In this document: positions 23,654 to 33,072 of the stretch, piece by piece
Layout: every line of letters begins with the position of its first letter
Position numbering within the stretch: position 1 is the stretch's first letter
Assembly (NCBI GenBank): GCA_947625015.1
Contig: CANQMR010000023.1
Span: 1 to 54,624 of the forward strand
Direction of reading: 5' to 3'
DNA length: 54,624 nt
DNA from: an uncultured Lachnospiraceae bacterium
Lineage (GTDB): Bacteria > Bacillota > Clostridia > Lachnospirales > Lachnospiraceae
Position numbers and translations under genes: made by a program
Notes under the pieces: model-generated
The model's database searches: none
Told to the model about the DNA's origin: nothing
What the model saw: the letters and a program-made list of their open reading frames with translations, nothing else

Positions 23654-24373
23654 ATGGAAATGAAGAATTTAGAACGAGCCGTCGACATATACGCCAAGCT
23701 GCTTACCGGCGAGGAAATCAGCCAGGGAGGAGCCAACGCAAGCCTCTATGACGCCTATTACAGCAATGCGGAGGTCTATGAGATTGTCGGGCTTATTTTG
23801 AAAAAACTGAATCTGAATCTTTACGAGTACAAGGAAAGCCTGTTCTTATCGGCAGGCGAGGGCAACCGGCTTTTCGGGTACACCAACGAGGAGTTAAAAC
23901 GGAGCATGGGGCTTCGGTACAACAGGGAGTTGTATCTTTGTTATTTTATTATGTACCAGATTCTGCTGGCCTTTTATTCCGACTCGGCCACCTATCAGTT
24001 TAAGGAGTATATTAAATTGGAGACGGTAATGGAAGAAGTCACAAAGGCCCTGTCGGTTTTTACGAAAGACATTGCCATATATGATATGGAGGAGGAGCAG
24101 GAGGAGAGCTTTCAGACGGTGGCCCTGCTTTGGGATGAACTTCCCGCCAGCACAGGGGAAAACCAGGAGGACATCAAGGCTTCGAGAGCCTCTAAAGCCA
24201 GCTTTGTCAAGCTCACCTTTAACTTTTTAATCGGGGAGAATCTCTTTGTGGAGGTGGACAGAAGATATTATCCCACAGAGCGGTTCCGGGCGTTGGTGGA
24301 GCATTACTTTGAAGATTACCGGGGGCAGATTTATGAGGCCCTCTCAAGCACGAAGACAGAAAGCGATAGTTGA
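23654..24373 (+). CDS. Wadjet/MukE-like small subunit (JetB-like, DUF6063-type)
   Basis: A 239-residue soluble protein lying directly before the SMC-like gene (10 bases apart). It starts EMKNLERAVDIYAKLLTGEE and is predicted mostly helical with winged-helix-like segments, ending in VKLTFNFLIGENLFVEVDRRYYPTERF. Size, order and pairing with the SMC-like gene fit the MukE/JetB role of bridging kleisin and DNA. I recall the family as DUF6063 but could not verify this. The ATG at 23654 has GAGGG 7 bases upstream; the in-frame extension to 23591 runs through the inverted repeat after the toxin and is unlikely to be translated. Confidence 0.65.
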   Translation: MEMKNLERAVDIYAKLLTGEEISQGGANASLYDAYYSNAEVYEIVGLILKKLNLNLYEYKESLFLSAGEGNRLFGYTNEELKRSMGLRYNRELYLCYFIMYQILLAFYSDSATYQFKEYIKLETVMEEVTKALSVFTKDIAIYDMEEEQEESFQTVALLWDELPASTGENQEDIKASRASKASFVKLTFNFLIGENLFVEVDRRYYPTERFRALVEHYFEDYRGQIYEALSSTKTESDS

Positions 24374-24383
24374 GGACAGGAAT

Positions 24384-27300
24384 ATGCCAAATATTAACCG
24401 GATTCGGGTAAATAATGTAAAATATAATTTCGGAACCCAGAGCTATGACGATTTTTCCATGCGCATGTATGGGAAAAATACGCTGTATGACCTGGCAAAC
24501 GGCGGCGGAAAAAGCGTGCTGATGCTGCTTTTGCTGCAAAATTTAATTCCCAACTGTACCCTAGACGACAAGCAGCCGGTGGAGAAACTGTTCCGCACAG
24601 GGGGAGGCAATACGACAATCCATTCCCTGATTGAATGGCGCTTAGACGATAAGGATATCAGGGAGGGTTTCCGCTATATGACGACAGGATTTTGTGCCAG
24701 AAAGGCAAAAGATACCGAGGAGTCCCAGCGGGGACAGATGGCGATAGAATATTTTAACTACTGTATTTTTTACAGGGATTACAATGAAAATGATATTATC
24801 AATCTTCCCCTGCACAACAGCAAGGAGAGGATTACTTATTCCGGCCTCAAAAATTATTTAAAGGAGCTTTCAAGAAATAACTTAAATCTCCGGGTGCATA
24901 TTTTTGAGCGGAAAGGGGAGTACCAGCGGTTTATCAGCCGGTACGGCCTGTTTGAAAGCCAGTGGGAGATTATCCGGGGCATTAATAAGACGGAGGGACA
25001 TGTCCGCACCTACTTTGAGACGCATTATAAAACCACCCGCAAGGTAGTGGAGGATTTGCTGATTGAGGAGATTATCGAAAAGGCGTTTCTGGTTAAGACA
25101 GAGCAGAACGACGTCAACGAGGATATGGCAAAGACCTTATTGGATATTAAGGATAAGCTAGTGGAGCTCTCCCGCAAGAAGAGCGAAATCGCTAATTTTG
25201 ATAAGGAAACGGAGCTTATGCAGTTGTTGGAAGGGAGGGTGTCTTCCTTTCTGGCGTTGTATGAGCAAAAGGATTCCGTTGCCGGAACCCTTGGGGATAT
25301 CTATGTCACCGGTGAGGCCCTAAGAAAGCAGGGAGAAACGGAAATTGCAGCCATGGAGCAAAAGCAGGGCGCTTATGAAGACAGGCTTTTGCATGAGCAA
25401 AAACGGCTGGAAGGATTAAAGATTGTAAAGGACCGCTATGATTTAAATGAGAGAAAACAGGAGCTTGCGGAGTTGAAGGAACAGGCGGCGGCAGCGGAGC
25501 AGGAGCAGGCAAGGGCTAAGGCGGAATTGGATTTAAAGGAAAGTATCAACGACTATCTCCGTTATTTAAGCAGCGAGGCCCAGCTTAAGGAAAATCAGGC
25601 GATGCTGGCGGCCTTTGCGGACGCCAACACAGACCAGGTGGGAAAACTGCGCCGGTATGCCTGTGTCAGGAAACAGTTAGATGATGAAAAGTTAAAGGGT
25701 ATGCGCAGACGGCTGAAGGAAAAGACAAAGGAGCTTACGGAGATTTCCCAAAAGGCCGATTCCCAGTCCCGTATTCTGGAGGAAGGCCGGCTGGCGCTGG
25801 CCGTTGCCAAAAGCCACAGGGAACATTTTTCCGGGGAATATGAAAAGCGCATGGAGGAGATTCGGAATGTCCGCAAGGAAATTTCCATACTGGTGTTGAC
25901 GGATCTTAAGGATTTAATGGAGGCCTTAGAGAAAGAGGAGCAGGAGCTTACGGAGAAAAAGGAACAGGCGGAAGTCTCTTGCCTTTCCGATTTGCAGAAG
26001 GAAAATGAGACAAGGCGGACGCTGTATGAGGAGCAGGAAAATTTACGGGCCTTAAAGGCTTCTTTTGCCGACGCGGAAAAACGCTGCCAGATATATAAGG
26101 ATAATGAAGAACGGCTTAACAATATGTGCCGGGTGTATGGCGTGAAAGAGGCGGAGGAGTTATACGATACCATTAAAGAGCGGGCTTTTGAACACCGGGT
26201 TTCCATGGCGGAATTGGAAAAGGATATGGAGGCGGTGTCCCGCCATTTAGAGCAGGTGAAGGAGGGCAGGATTCTGGCGGAATCCGAGGCCGTTACCAGA
26301 GTAAAGGATTATCTGGAAAGCCGCCATGGGGAGTTTGCCCTTTCCGGGGTGGATTATCTGTCGGCTTTGCCTAAGGCGAACAGGGAAGAGCTTTTGAACA
26401 GGTTTCCGCTGCTGCCTTACGGCGTGGTGACAAAGGAATTTGACAAGATTTCAGAGGATGAGCGGATACAAACCCTTGATCTGGGCAGTCAGGCGGTGCC
26501 GGTTTTTGACCGGAACAGTCTGGAGTCGCCCTATGTTCCGGAGGAGCCGGAGGGTGTTTTACTGCTTTGCAAGGATAAAACTATTTTTCTGGAGGAAGAT
26601 TCTCTGGCCATGGAGGCGTCAAGGCTTCAGAAGAAGTATGATGAGCTGAAGGAGGAGTTAGACCGGGCGGGCGAGATGCAGGCTGTCTATGGGGACGACA
26701 TGGAGTATGCAGTCCGGCTGACCGGCGCAGATTTTCTGCATGTCAGGGAGGATATGCAGGTTTTGCAGGAGGATATTTTAGCGCAGGAAAAAAAGGTAAA
26801 ACAACTCTTAGCGGAGGCGGAGCGGCTTGCCGCTCATGGAAAGGCCCAGAGGGAAGCGGCGGCGCAGGCGGAGGAAACCCTTGCCGCCAACCGGACAGAG
26901 CAGAAGAAGCTGGCGGGCATCCGGGGGATCAGCGACCTTGCAGACGAGACAAAGGCGCAGTTAGACTTTTATGACGGAGAGGTCAGACGGCTGCAAAAGG
27001 AGACGGACAGGCTACAAAAGGAGCAGGCGGAGGCGGAGCTCAGACGGGAAGAACTGGGCAGCCAGACAACGCAAATGCAGCAGCAGATTGACGAGGTGTT
27101 GACGGACTGGAACACGATTTATAAAGCGTACTATGTGGAGGGAGAACCCGTAACTGCGGTTGATCTTTCAGAGGAAGAGTTAAAGGCGGAATTTTTAGCG
27201 GCAAAGGCCGTTGTGGAACAGGCGGAAATTGCGCTGGACGACAAGAAGAAATTGATTGCCGCCCTTTCGGAAAGCATGGAGCGGGATTTAAAAATGATTA

Positions 27301-28787
27301 AGCGGAGGGGCGTTGCTATAGAAGCCTTGGAACAGCTTAAGAAGGAAGGAGAGCTTCACGAGGCGCCGGAGGAGTTTATCAGCCGCTTAAGCGCCCATTT
27401 ATCCGGGCTTTCCGTACATTGCGGACAGGTGCAGGAGGAATATAAGAAAAAGGAGCATGAGACCGCTAAATTAGAGGGCCGGGTAGAGCAGGCGGTTTCG
27501 GCGCTTAAGGAGCGGTTTGGCGGCGACGCGGAACCGGACGACACAGTTGCGAAGGAAGAGGCGGTTCAGGCCATAGCGGAGGGAGACCGCATTTTAAGGG
27601 GAATGAAGGAGGAGCTTAAGCAGTTCAGGGACGAGTACCGGAAGTATGTAAAAAATCATGAAGTGATTATTGATTTGTATAAAGATGTGAAGCGGATTGT
27701 GGACAGCGAGGGGATTGAGACCAAGGACGCAAAGGTGCTGATGGAGGATCAGGATACCATACGCGCGGTTTTTGAGGACAGTCTTTTGGCCTACGACAAG
27801 AGTACGAAAGCGTTGGCAAGGGCAAGGCAGGAAATGATGAATTACAAGACGCAGACAGCCAATACCTTTTTTGCCATGGGGGCCGTCGCTCTTTCCGAGT
27901 CCGTAAAGGATGATGTGCAGATTCCGGAGACTTACGGGGAGGCAAAGGCGCTGCTTGCCAATATCCGGGAGATGATATCGTATATTGCGCTGGAAAAGGA
28001 GCGGGTAGCTAAAGGCATTGAGGATATGGAGGCCGTTAAGAATCATTTTGAGAACCAGTGTATTGAGCGGTGCCGGGATGTGCGCACAGAGCTTGAGAAG
28101 CTGCCCAAGCTGTCCCGTATTCAGCTAGACGGCGAGATGATTCAGATGATTAATCTGTCTATTCCCTATGTGAAGGATGAATTTATCAAACAGCGGATGT
28201 CCGATTATATTGACGAGGTGGTAAAGGGAGCGGACAGCTTTACAGATGATAATGACCGCATGAAATACATGAAAAGCCACCTGCTGTTGAAGAAATTGTT
28301 TGGCGTGATGGTTACTGATATGAACGCCATTAAACTTAAACTTTACAAGCGGGAGCGGATGAAAGAGCAGAGCCGGTATCTGCGGTATGAAGAAGCGGTG
28401 GGAAGCACCGGCCAGTCACAGGGAATCTATATCCAGTTTTTGATTTCCATTATCAATTATATTTCCGGCATGTATGCGCCGGGGGCGGAGACCGACGCCC
28501 TAAAAAAGGTAATCTTTATTGATAATCCTTTTGGCGCGGCCAAGGACATCTATATCTGGGAGCCGATTTTTGCCCTGCTTAAGACCAACAATGTACAGCT
28601 TATCGTACCGGCAAGGGGCGCAACGCCGGCCATCACCAGCCGGTTTGATGTGAACTATATCTTAGGGCAGCAGATGGTGAACGGAAGGCAGCAGACAGTG
28701 GTGGCGGATTACCGGAGCCAGGTGGAGCAGGATGAGGTGGAGTATGAGAATCTGGAATACAGCCAGGGGACTTTTGATTTCATTTGA
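24384..28787 (+). CDS. Giant SMC/MukB-like ATPase (JetC-like)
   Basis: A 1467-residue SMC-family ATPase, the motor of the condensin-like complex. N-terminal head: NRIRVNNVKYNFG then Walker A NGGGKS (residues 39-44). A very long coiled coil (about 290-1250), rich in Glu, Lys, Gln and Ala, is broken by a hinge-like region around residues 640-760. C-terminal head: signature GSTGQSQGIYIQF, then Walker B VIFIDNPFGAAKD. The Walker A and Walker B forms resemble MukB/MksB/JetC more than canonical SMC. The start at 24384 follows AGGACAGG; a longer frame to 24246 overlaps the small subunit and is not real. No JetD-like nuclease follows. Confidence 0.82.
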   Translation: MPNINRIRVNNVKYNFGTQSYDDFSMRMYGKNTLYDLANGGGKSVLMLLLLQNLIPNCTLDDKQPVEKLFRTGGGNTTIHSLIEWRLDDKDIREGFRYMTTGFCARKAKDTEESQRGQMAIEYFNYCIFYRDYNENDIINLPLHNSKERITYSGLKNYLKELSRNNLNLRVHIFERKGEYQRFISRYGLFESQWEIIRGINKTEGHVRTYFETHYKTTRKVVEDLLIEEIIEKAFLVKTEQNDVNEDMAKTLLDIKDKLVELSRKKSEIANFDKETELMQLLEGRVSSFLALYEQKDSVAGTLGDIYVTGEALRKQGETEIAAMEQKQGAYEDRLLHEQKRLEGLKIVKDRYDLNERKQELAELKEQAAAAEQEQARAKAELDLKESINDYLRYLSSEAQLKENQAMLAAFADANTDQVGKLRRYACVRKQLDDEKLKGMRRRLKEKTKELTEISQKADSQSRILEEGRLALAVAKSHREHFSGEYEKRMEEIRNVRKEISILVLTDLKDLMEALEKEEQELTEKKEQAEVSCLSDLQKENETRRTLYEEQENLRALKASFADAEKRCQIYKDNEERLNNMCRVYGVKEAEELYDTIKERAFEHRVSMAELEKDMEAVSRHLEQVKEGRILAESEAVTRVKDYLESRHGEFALSGVDYLSALPKANREELLNRFPLLPYGVVTKEFDKISEDERIQTLDLGSQAVPVFDRNSLESPYVPEEPEGVLLLCKDKTIFLEEDSLAMEASRLQKKYDELKEELDRAGEMQAVYGDDMEYAVRLTGADFLHVREDMQVLQEDILAQEKKVKQLLAEAERLAAHGKAQREAAAQAEETLAANRTEQKKLAGIRGISDLADETKAQLDFYDGEVRRLQKETDRLQKEQAEAELRREELGSQTTQMQQQIDEVLTDWNTIYKAYYVEGEPVTAVDLSEEELKAEFLAAKAVVEQAEIALDDKKKLIAALSESMERDLKMIKRRGVAIEALEQLKKEGELHEAPEEFISRLSAHLSGLSVHCGQVQEEYKKKEHETAKLEGRVEQAVSALKERFGGDAEPDDTVAKEEAVQAIAEGDRILRGMKEELKQFRDEYRKYVKNHEVIIDLYKDVKRIVDSEGIETKDAKVLMEDQDTIRAVFEDSLLAYDKSTKALARARQEMMNYKTQTANTFFAMGAVALSESVKDDVQIPETYGEAKALLANIREMISYIALEKERVAKGIEDMEAVKNHFENQCIERCRDVRTELEKLPKLSRIQLDGEMIQMINLSIPYVKDEFIKQRMSDYIDEVVKGADSFTDDNDRMKYMKSHLLLKKLFGVMVTDMNAIKLKLYKRERMKEQSRYLRYEEAVGSTGQSQGIYIQFLISIINYISGMYAPGAETDALKKVIFIDNPFGAAKDIYIWEPIFALLKTNNVQLIVPARGATPAITSRFDVNYILGQQMVNGRQQTVVADYRSQVEQDEVEYENLEYSQGTFDFI

Positions 28788-28877
28788 TGGTAATGAGGGG
28801 AAACCTAGATGTTCGGTTTTAAATCAGTGCAGAGAAAAGTGGGCGATTAGAAGATAATGAAAAACATAGAGAATAGG

Positions 28878-28905
28878 TTGTGAATTTTTGGGGATTTGCT
28901 ATAAT
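28878..28905 (+). promoter_or_regulatory. Promoter for the lipoprotein gene
   Basis: TTGTGA (28878-28883), 16-base spacer, TATAAT (28900-28905) preceded by TGC, giving an extended -10. It lies 90 bases after the condensin operon. Confidence 0.6.
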
Positions 28906-28947
28906 GAGAGCATGGCAACATTTTGGCAACAAATAGGGGGTGTGACA

Positions 28948-29850
28948 GTGAAGAGAAGATATGCCTGGATGCTTACATTGGCTCTGATGGCAGGGGTTAT
29001 GGGTTGTACCCGGAATAATTCGGAGATGCCGGAGAATGAACCAGTGGTAACTCAGAAAGAAACGGAACGGCAGGAGCAAACAGAAGATAATACAGATGAG
29101 ATAGTTTCGAAGGATACGGAGAGCGGACAGACAGAAGGCAGCGGGACGGAGAACAGAAATGAAGAGAGCAAGACAGAAGATAAGGCAGGGGAGGTTTTGG
29201 TTTCCTATGAGGATAAGGAAGACAACAGAATTCTGGATGACGGTACGGTTATTGTGTATGTGTCCTATCAGCGGCCGACAGTAACTGTTTCTGGCAATGA
29301 AGAAGCCCAGGAAGCTATCAATCAGGATTTTGACAGTGATGAGGAAGATTTTTGGATACGGGCTGATGAGGTTGAGACAGAAAGGAGGGGGAATGGAACA
29401 CTGGAAGGCGGTTCGGAATGGGCTTATGCCTATGAAGTAGAGTATGCGGATAAGAGGACAGATGGGAGAGTGATTTCCTTTGTGAGATATAACTACTCTG
29501 ATTTTGGCGGACTTCATGGGATAACCTATACCAATGGTGTCAATTATGATGCTACTACAGGGACGAGACTGAATTTGTCAGATATTACTGAGGATAGGGA
29601 AGCATTTTTGGCGGAGGCAAAGGAATATATTTTAATGCTTGGTGAGTCCGAGGAGTTCAAGGACCGGCTGAGTCCGAACTATGCGAATTATATAGATAAT
29701 ATATTACAGGAGGATTTATGGTATTTTGATGAGGAGGGCATCACCTTTATTGCCAATACCTATGAACTGGCATCCTATGCCGCAGGAATCTTTTACTTTA
29801 CTATTCCTTATGACAAATTGACGAATATAAAATCCCAGTATCTGAAATAG
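28948..29850 (+). CDS. Secreted lipoprotein with DUF3298-type (RsiV/PdaC-like) domain
   Basis: A 300-residue exported protein. Signal peptide with basic start (KRRYAWM), hydrophobic core and a lipobox-like GVMGC, so Cys19 should be lipidated. A long acidic Glu/Thr/Ser-rich linker (about 20-85) leads to a C-terminal DUF3298-type domain (GGLHGITYTNGVNYD and FTIPYDKL), found in RsiV and PdaC and thought to bind cell-wall sugars or lysozyme. The start is taken as GTG at 28948, seven bases after AGGGGG; GTG at 28942 is an alternative. It stands alone with its own promoter. Confidence 0.8.
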   Translation: MKRRYAWMLTLALMAGVMGCTRNNSEMPENEPVVTQKETERQEQTEDNTDEIVSKDTESGQTEGSGTENRNEESKTEDKAGEVLVSYEDKEDNRILDDGTVIVYVSYQRPTVTVSGNEEAQEAINQDFDSDEEDFWIRADEVETERRGNGTLEGGSEWAYAYEVEYADKRTDGRVISFVRYNYSDFGGLHGITYTNGVNYDATTGTRLNLSDITEDREAFLAEAKEYILMLGESEEFKDRLSPNYANYIDNILQEDLWYFDEEGITFIANTYELASYAAGIFYFTIPYDKLTNIKSQYLK

Positions 29851-29912
29851 GCGGCTTAAGAAGACACGATTAACTATATCAGGATGTGTCAAACTTAAAA
29901 AGGAGGATATGT

Positions 29913-30788
29913 ATGCAGGCAGTAATTGAAAATGAACAGTTAAAAGTAACCATTAACCATTTTGGGGCGGAGCTTTCGAGTATAGTAAACAAGGCAACGG
30001 GCGCAGAATATATGTGGAATGCCGACGAGCGGTTCTGGAAACGAAGCGCGCCGGTGCTGTTCCCCTTTGTGGGCAGCCTTAAGAACAAGGAATTTCAGTA
30101 TGAGGGAAAGGCGTATCCCATGGGGCAGCATGGTTTTGCCAGAGACATGGAGTTTTCCCTGGTATCTAATGACGGAGGGGAGGTCTGGTTTTCATTGAGC
30201 TCGGATGAGAGCACTTATGAAAAATATCCGTTTGCCTTTACCTTAGAGCTTGGATACCGGTTAGCGGGAAAGAAACTGACGGTTTTGTGGCGGGTGGTAA
30301 ATGAGGACGATAAGACCATGTATTTTTCCATCGGCGGACATCCGGCATTTATGTGTCCGCTTGATGGGGAGGGAACGCAGACCGATTATTACCTTCAGTT
30401 TGATACGGACAAAAATTTAACCTATTCCAAGTTAAGCGACAACGGGCTGGTTTATAAAAAAGACAATGTTCTCGATATCAATGGCGGAACCATGCGGATT
30501 ACGGAGCACCTTTTTGACGAGGACGCTTTGGTGGTAGAAAATGGACAGGCCCACCGGGTATCCCTTTGTAAGCCGGACCGGACGCCGTATCTGACGGTGG
30601 AATTTGACGCGCCGCTGTTCGGGCTTTGGTCCCCGGCGAAGAAGAACGCGCCTTTTGTCTGCATTGAGCCATGGTATGGCCGCTGTGACAGCGAAGATTT
30701 CACCGGCAGCCTTGCGCAGCGGGAGTATGGACAGGCTTTGGACGCAGGGGAAAATTTTAAGGCGTCCTATACAATAACAGTATTTTAG
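29913..30788 (+). CDS. Aldose 1-epimerase family protein (LacX-like)
   Basis: A 291-residue protein of the galactose mutarotase superfamily, LacX branch. It opens with VIENEQLKVTINHFGAELSSI; conserved pieces include GQHGFARD, the His of SIGGHPAF and PYLTVEFDAP. It should interconvert alpha and beta anomers of a hexose or hexose-6-phosphate; the substrate is not clear. AAAGGAGG lies 6 bases before the ATG. It is followed by murT after 22 bases, so the two may share a transcript, though their functions do not connect. Confidence 0.9.
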   Translation: MQAVIENEQLKVTINHFGAELSSIVNKATGAEYMWNADERFWKRSAPVLFPFVGSLKNKEFQYEGKAYPMGQHGFARDMEFSLVSNDGGEVWFSLSSDESTYEKYPFAFTLELGYRLAGKKLTVLWRVVNEDDKTMYFSIGGHPAFMCPLDGEGTQTDYYLQFDTDKNLTYSKLSDNGLVYKKDNVLDINGGTMRITEHLFDEDALVVENGQAHRVSLCKPDRTPYLTVEFDAPLFGLWSPAKKNAPFVCIEPWYGRCDSEDFTGSLAQREYGQALDAGENFKASYTITVF

Positions 30789-30810
30789 CGAGCAGGAGAC
30801 AGAGTAAGGG

Positions 30811-32193
30811 ATGAGTGCAAGAGCAGCGCTGGCAGTGATGGCCGGTAAATTGACAACCATGATATTAAAGCTGATGGGAAGCGGCGGGACCTCCCTGCCC
30901 GGCAAGGTGGTGTTAAAACTTTGCCCGGACATTTTGGGCCGTCTGGCGAAGGACATGAAGATTATCTGCGTGACCGGAACCAACGGGAAAACCACTACCT
31001 GCCATGTAATCCGGGACATGATTGAGGCGGAGGGAAAGACGGTGTTTTGCAATGATGCGGGAGCCAACCTCTTAGGCGGCGTGGTGTCGGCTTTTGTCAG
31101 CGCCTCCACCTTGGGCGGCAGGGTAAAGACCGATTACGCCCTGTTGGAGTGTGACGAGGCGGCCTTAAAATCCATTGTGGAACATTTTGGCGAACTGGAT
31201 GTGACGGCGGTGGTGACGAATGTGTTCCGGGACCAGTTAGACCGCTATGGGGAAGTGCTGACCACAGTCAATAAGATACGGGCCGGATTGGAGCAGCTAC
31301 CCAATGTAAAGCTGGTGTTAAATGCGGACTGTTCCCTGACCACCTCCTTAAACGACCTGCCAAACAGCGGAATCTATTATTTCGGAATGAATGCGCCGCT
31401 CTATGAGGGAACCTCTTCGGATATTTCCGACGCTGTGTATTGTATTCACTGTAAAGCCAAGTACCGGTACCGCTATCACACCTTCGGGCATCTGGGCGGT
31501 TTTTACTGCGAACAATGCGGCTATCAGCGGCAGGAGCCGGATGTTGCTTTAACGAAGGTGCTGGAATGGAAGGACGGCTCCGAGGTCGTGGAGATGAATG
31601 TATTTGGCAAGCCGGTGAAAGCGGAGGTTATGCTGCCGGGAGGCTATAATCTGTATAACGCTTTGGCGGCGGTTACCATTGCCCATTTAACAGGGCTTAA
31701 TGAGGATAGCATTGTCACCGTCTTAGGCGGCCTTACCACTCATTTTGGAAGAATGGAGCAGGTGCAGCTTGGAGACAGCAGCCTGAATCTGGTGTTAGTC
31801 AAGAATCCGGCGGGCTTTAATGAGGTGTTGCAGTTCTTGATACAGCAAAAACCCACCGGCAATATTGTCTTTGGCCTGAATGACAACTATGCCGACGGCA
31901 AGGACATTTCATGGATTTATGATGTGGAGTTTGAACGGCTGACCGGGGCGGCAGCGGGAGCGAAGGGGTATTATTTTACCGGGAAACGCGCCTTTGATAT
32001 GCAGCTTAGGTTGAAGTACGCCGATTTTGATACGGACAAATTCCATGTAGAGAAGGATTATAAAGCGTTGATTACCCGGCTAAAGCAGGAGGGAGAACAG
32101 ACCTTTTTAGTTCTGTCCTATACCTGTATGCTGGAATTTCGGGATAAATTAAGCGAATTTGTCCCCTTAAAAAAATATGCCAGGGAGCAATAG
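30811..32193 (+). CDS. murT: Lipid II isoglutaminyl synthase, Mur ligase subunit
   Basis: With GatD, amidates the alpha-carboxyl of D-Glu in the lipid II stem peptide, which Gram-positive transpeptidases need. The 460 residues carry the Mur ligase ATP loop TGTNGKTTT (Lys60), a four-cysteine zinc ribbon (CIHC and CEQC) typical of MurT, and a C-terminal domain with LVKNPAGFNEVL and the NDNYADGKDISWIYD stretch that contacts GatD. The start follows AGGAG by 12 bases. gatD begins 51 bases later, the standard pairing. Confidence 0.95.
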   Translation: MSARAALAVMAGKLTTMILKLMGSGGTSLPGKVVLKLCPDILGRLAKDMKIICVTGTNGKTTTCHVIRDMIEAEGKTVFCNDAGANLLGGVVSAFVSASTLGGRVKTDYALLECDEAALKSIVEHFGELDVTAVVTNVFRDQLDRYGEVLTTVNKIRAGLEQLPNVKLVLNADCSLTTSLNDLPNSGIYYFGMNAPLYEGTSSDISDAVYCIHCKAKYRYRYHTFGHLGGFYCEQCGYQRQEPDVALTKVLEWKDGSEVVEMNVFGKPVKAEVMLPGGYNLYNALAAVTIAHLTGLNEDSIVTVLGGLTTHFGRMEQVQLGDSSLNLVLVKNPAGFNEVLQFLIQQKPTGNIVFGLNDNYADGKDISWIYDVEFERLTGAAAGAKGYYFTGKRAFDMQLRLKYADFDTDKFHVEKDYKALITRLKQEGEQTFLVLSYTCMLEFRDKLSEFVPLKKYAREQ

Positions 32194-32244
32194 AAGGAAC
32201 CGGTTTTTCATCATTGGGGAACCGGTATGGAAAGGAAATGGGCC

Positions 32245-32985
32245 ATGAGTGAAAAAAGTTTACACATCTGCCATCTGTATTATGATATATTGAACCTTTA
32301 CGGGGATAACGGCAATATTCGTACCCTGGAAAAACGCCTGGCGTGGCGGGGGATTGGCTGCGAGATTACCCGTCTGTCCTTCGGCGAGGTGGACCGGTCG
32401 GCGGATTATGACATAATCTTTATCGGGGGCGGACAGGATTTTGAACAGGAACTTTTAGTAAAGGATTTATTTGCCTATAAGGCGGAATGGCTGAAAAATG
32501 AGATTGAAAAGGGAACGGTCATTTTAGGAATCTGCGGCGGCTATCAGATGCTTGGAAACTATTATGAGGCGGCGGACGGGACGAAGGTGGAATTTTTGGG
32601 CGGCATTGACGTCCATACTACGGCTTCAGACCAGCGTATGATCGGCAATTTTGTCTTCGACTACCGCGGGGAGGACGGAGAGTCTTTTTCTGTGGTGGGC
32701 TTTGAGAACCATAACGGAAAGACCTGGCTTGGAGAGGGGGTAAAGCCGCTTGGGAAAATCGTTAAGGGCTACGGCAATAATGGAGAGGATGGAACGGAGG
32801 GGGCAAGGTACAAAAATGTATTTGCCACCTATTCCCATGGCCCCCTGCTTCCTAAAAATGCAAGACTGGCCGACGAGCTTTTGTCGATTGCCTATGCGCG
32901 CAGATATGAGGAACCTTTGGCGCCTTTGGAGCATATAATGGAAGATGCAGCCTTAGAGGATATCCGCAGGCAGTTAGGGGCGTAA
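32245..32985 (+). CDS. gatD: Lipid II isoglutaminyl synthase, glutamine amidotransferase subunit
   Basis: Class I glutamine amidotransferase (246 residues) that supplies ammonia to MurT. Nucleophile Cys97 in LGICGGYQMLG; the His of YSHGPLLPKN completes the triad site; the N-terminus SLHICHLYYDILNLYGDNGN is characteristic of GatD. The ATG at 32245 has AAGGA 8 bases upstream; an in-frame ATG at 32227 would add six residues. It forms an operon with murT. Confidence 0.94.
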   Translation: MSEKSLHICHLYYDILNLYGDNGNIRTLEKRLAWRGIGCEITRLSFGEVDRSADYDIIFIGGGQDFEQELLVKDLFAYKAEWLKNEIEKGTVILGICGGYQMLGNYYEAADGTKVEFLGGIDVHTTASDQRMIGNFVFDYRGEDGESFSVVGFENHNGKTWLGEGVKPLGKIVKGYGNNGEDGTEGARYKNVFATYSHGPLLPKNARLADELLSIAYARRYEEPLAPLEHIMEDAALEDIRRQLGA

Positions 32986-33008
32986 ATAAATGCGGCTTGC
33001 GCTAAGCT

Positions 33009-33045
33009 GCCCCGGCATGTCTGCAAAAGCCGGAGCCGGGGCTTT
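33009..33045 (+). terminator. GC-rich hairpin after gatD
   Basis: GCCCCGGC (33009-33016) pairs with GCCGGGGC (33035-33042), followed by only three T bases. A weak terminator or attenuator ahead of the cation efflux gene. Confidence 0.5.
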
Positions 33046-33072
33046 GACAAAAAGCAGGAAGCAGGAGGAGAT

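Noticed and set aside
24246-24383. Upstream extension of the SMC-like gene
   Set aside because: It overlaps the small-subunit gene and lacks a ribosome site; the SMC head starts at 24384.
25595-26206. Antisense open frame inside the SMC-like gene
   Set aside because: Ser/Arg-rich shadow of a Glu/Lys-rich coiled coil; no ribosome site.
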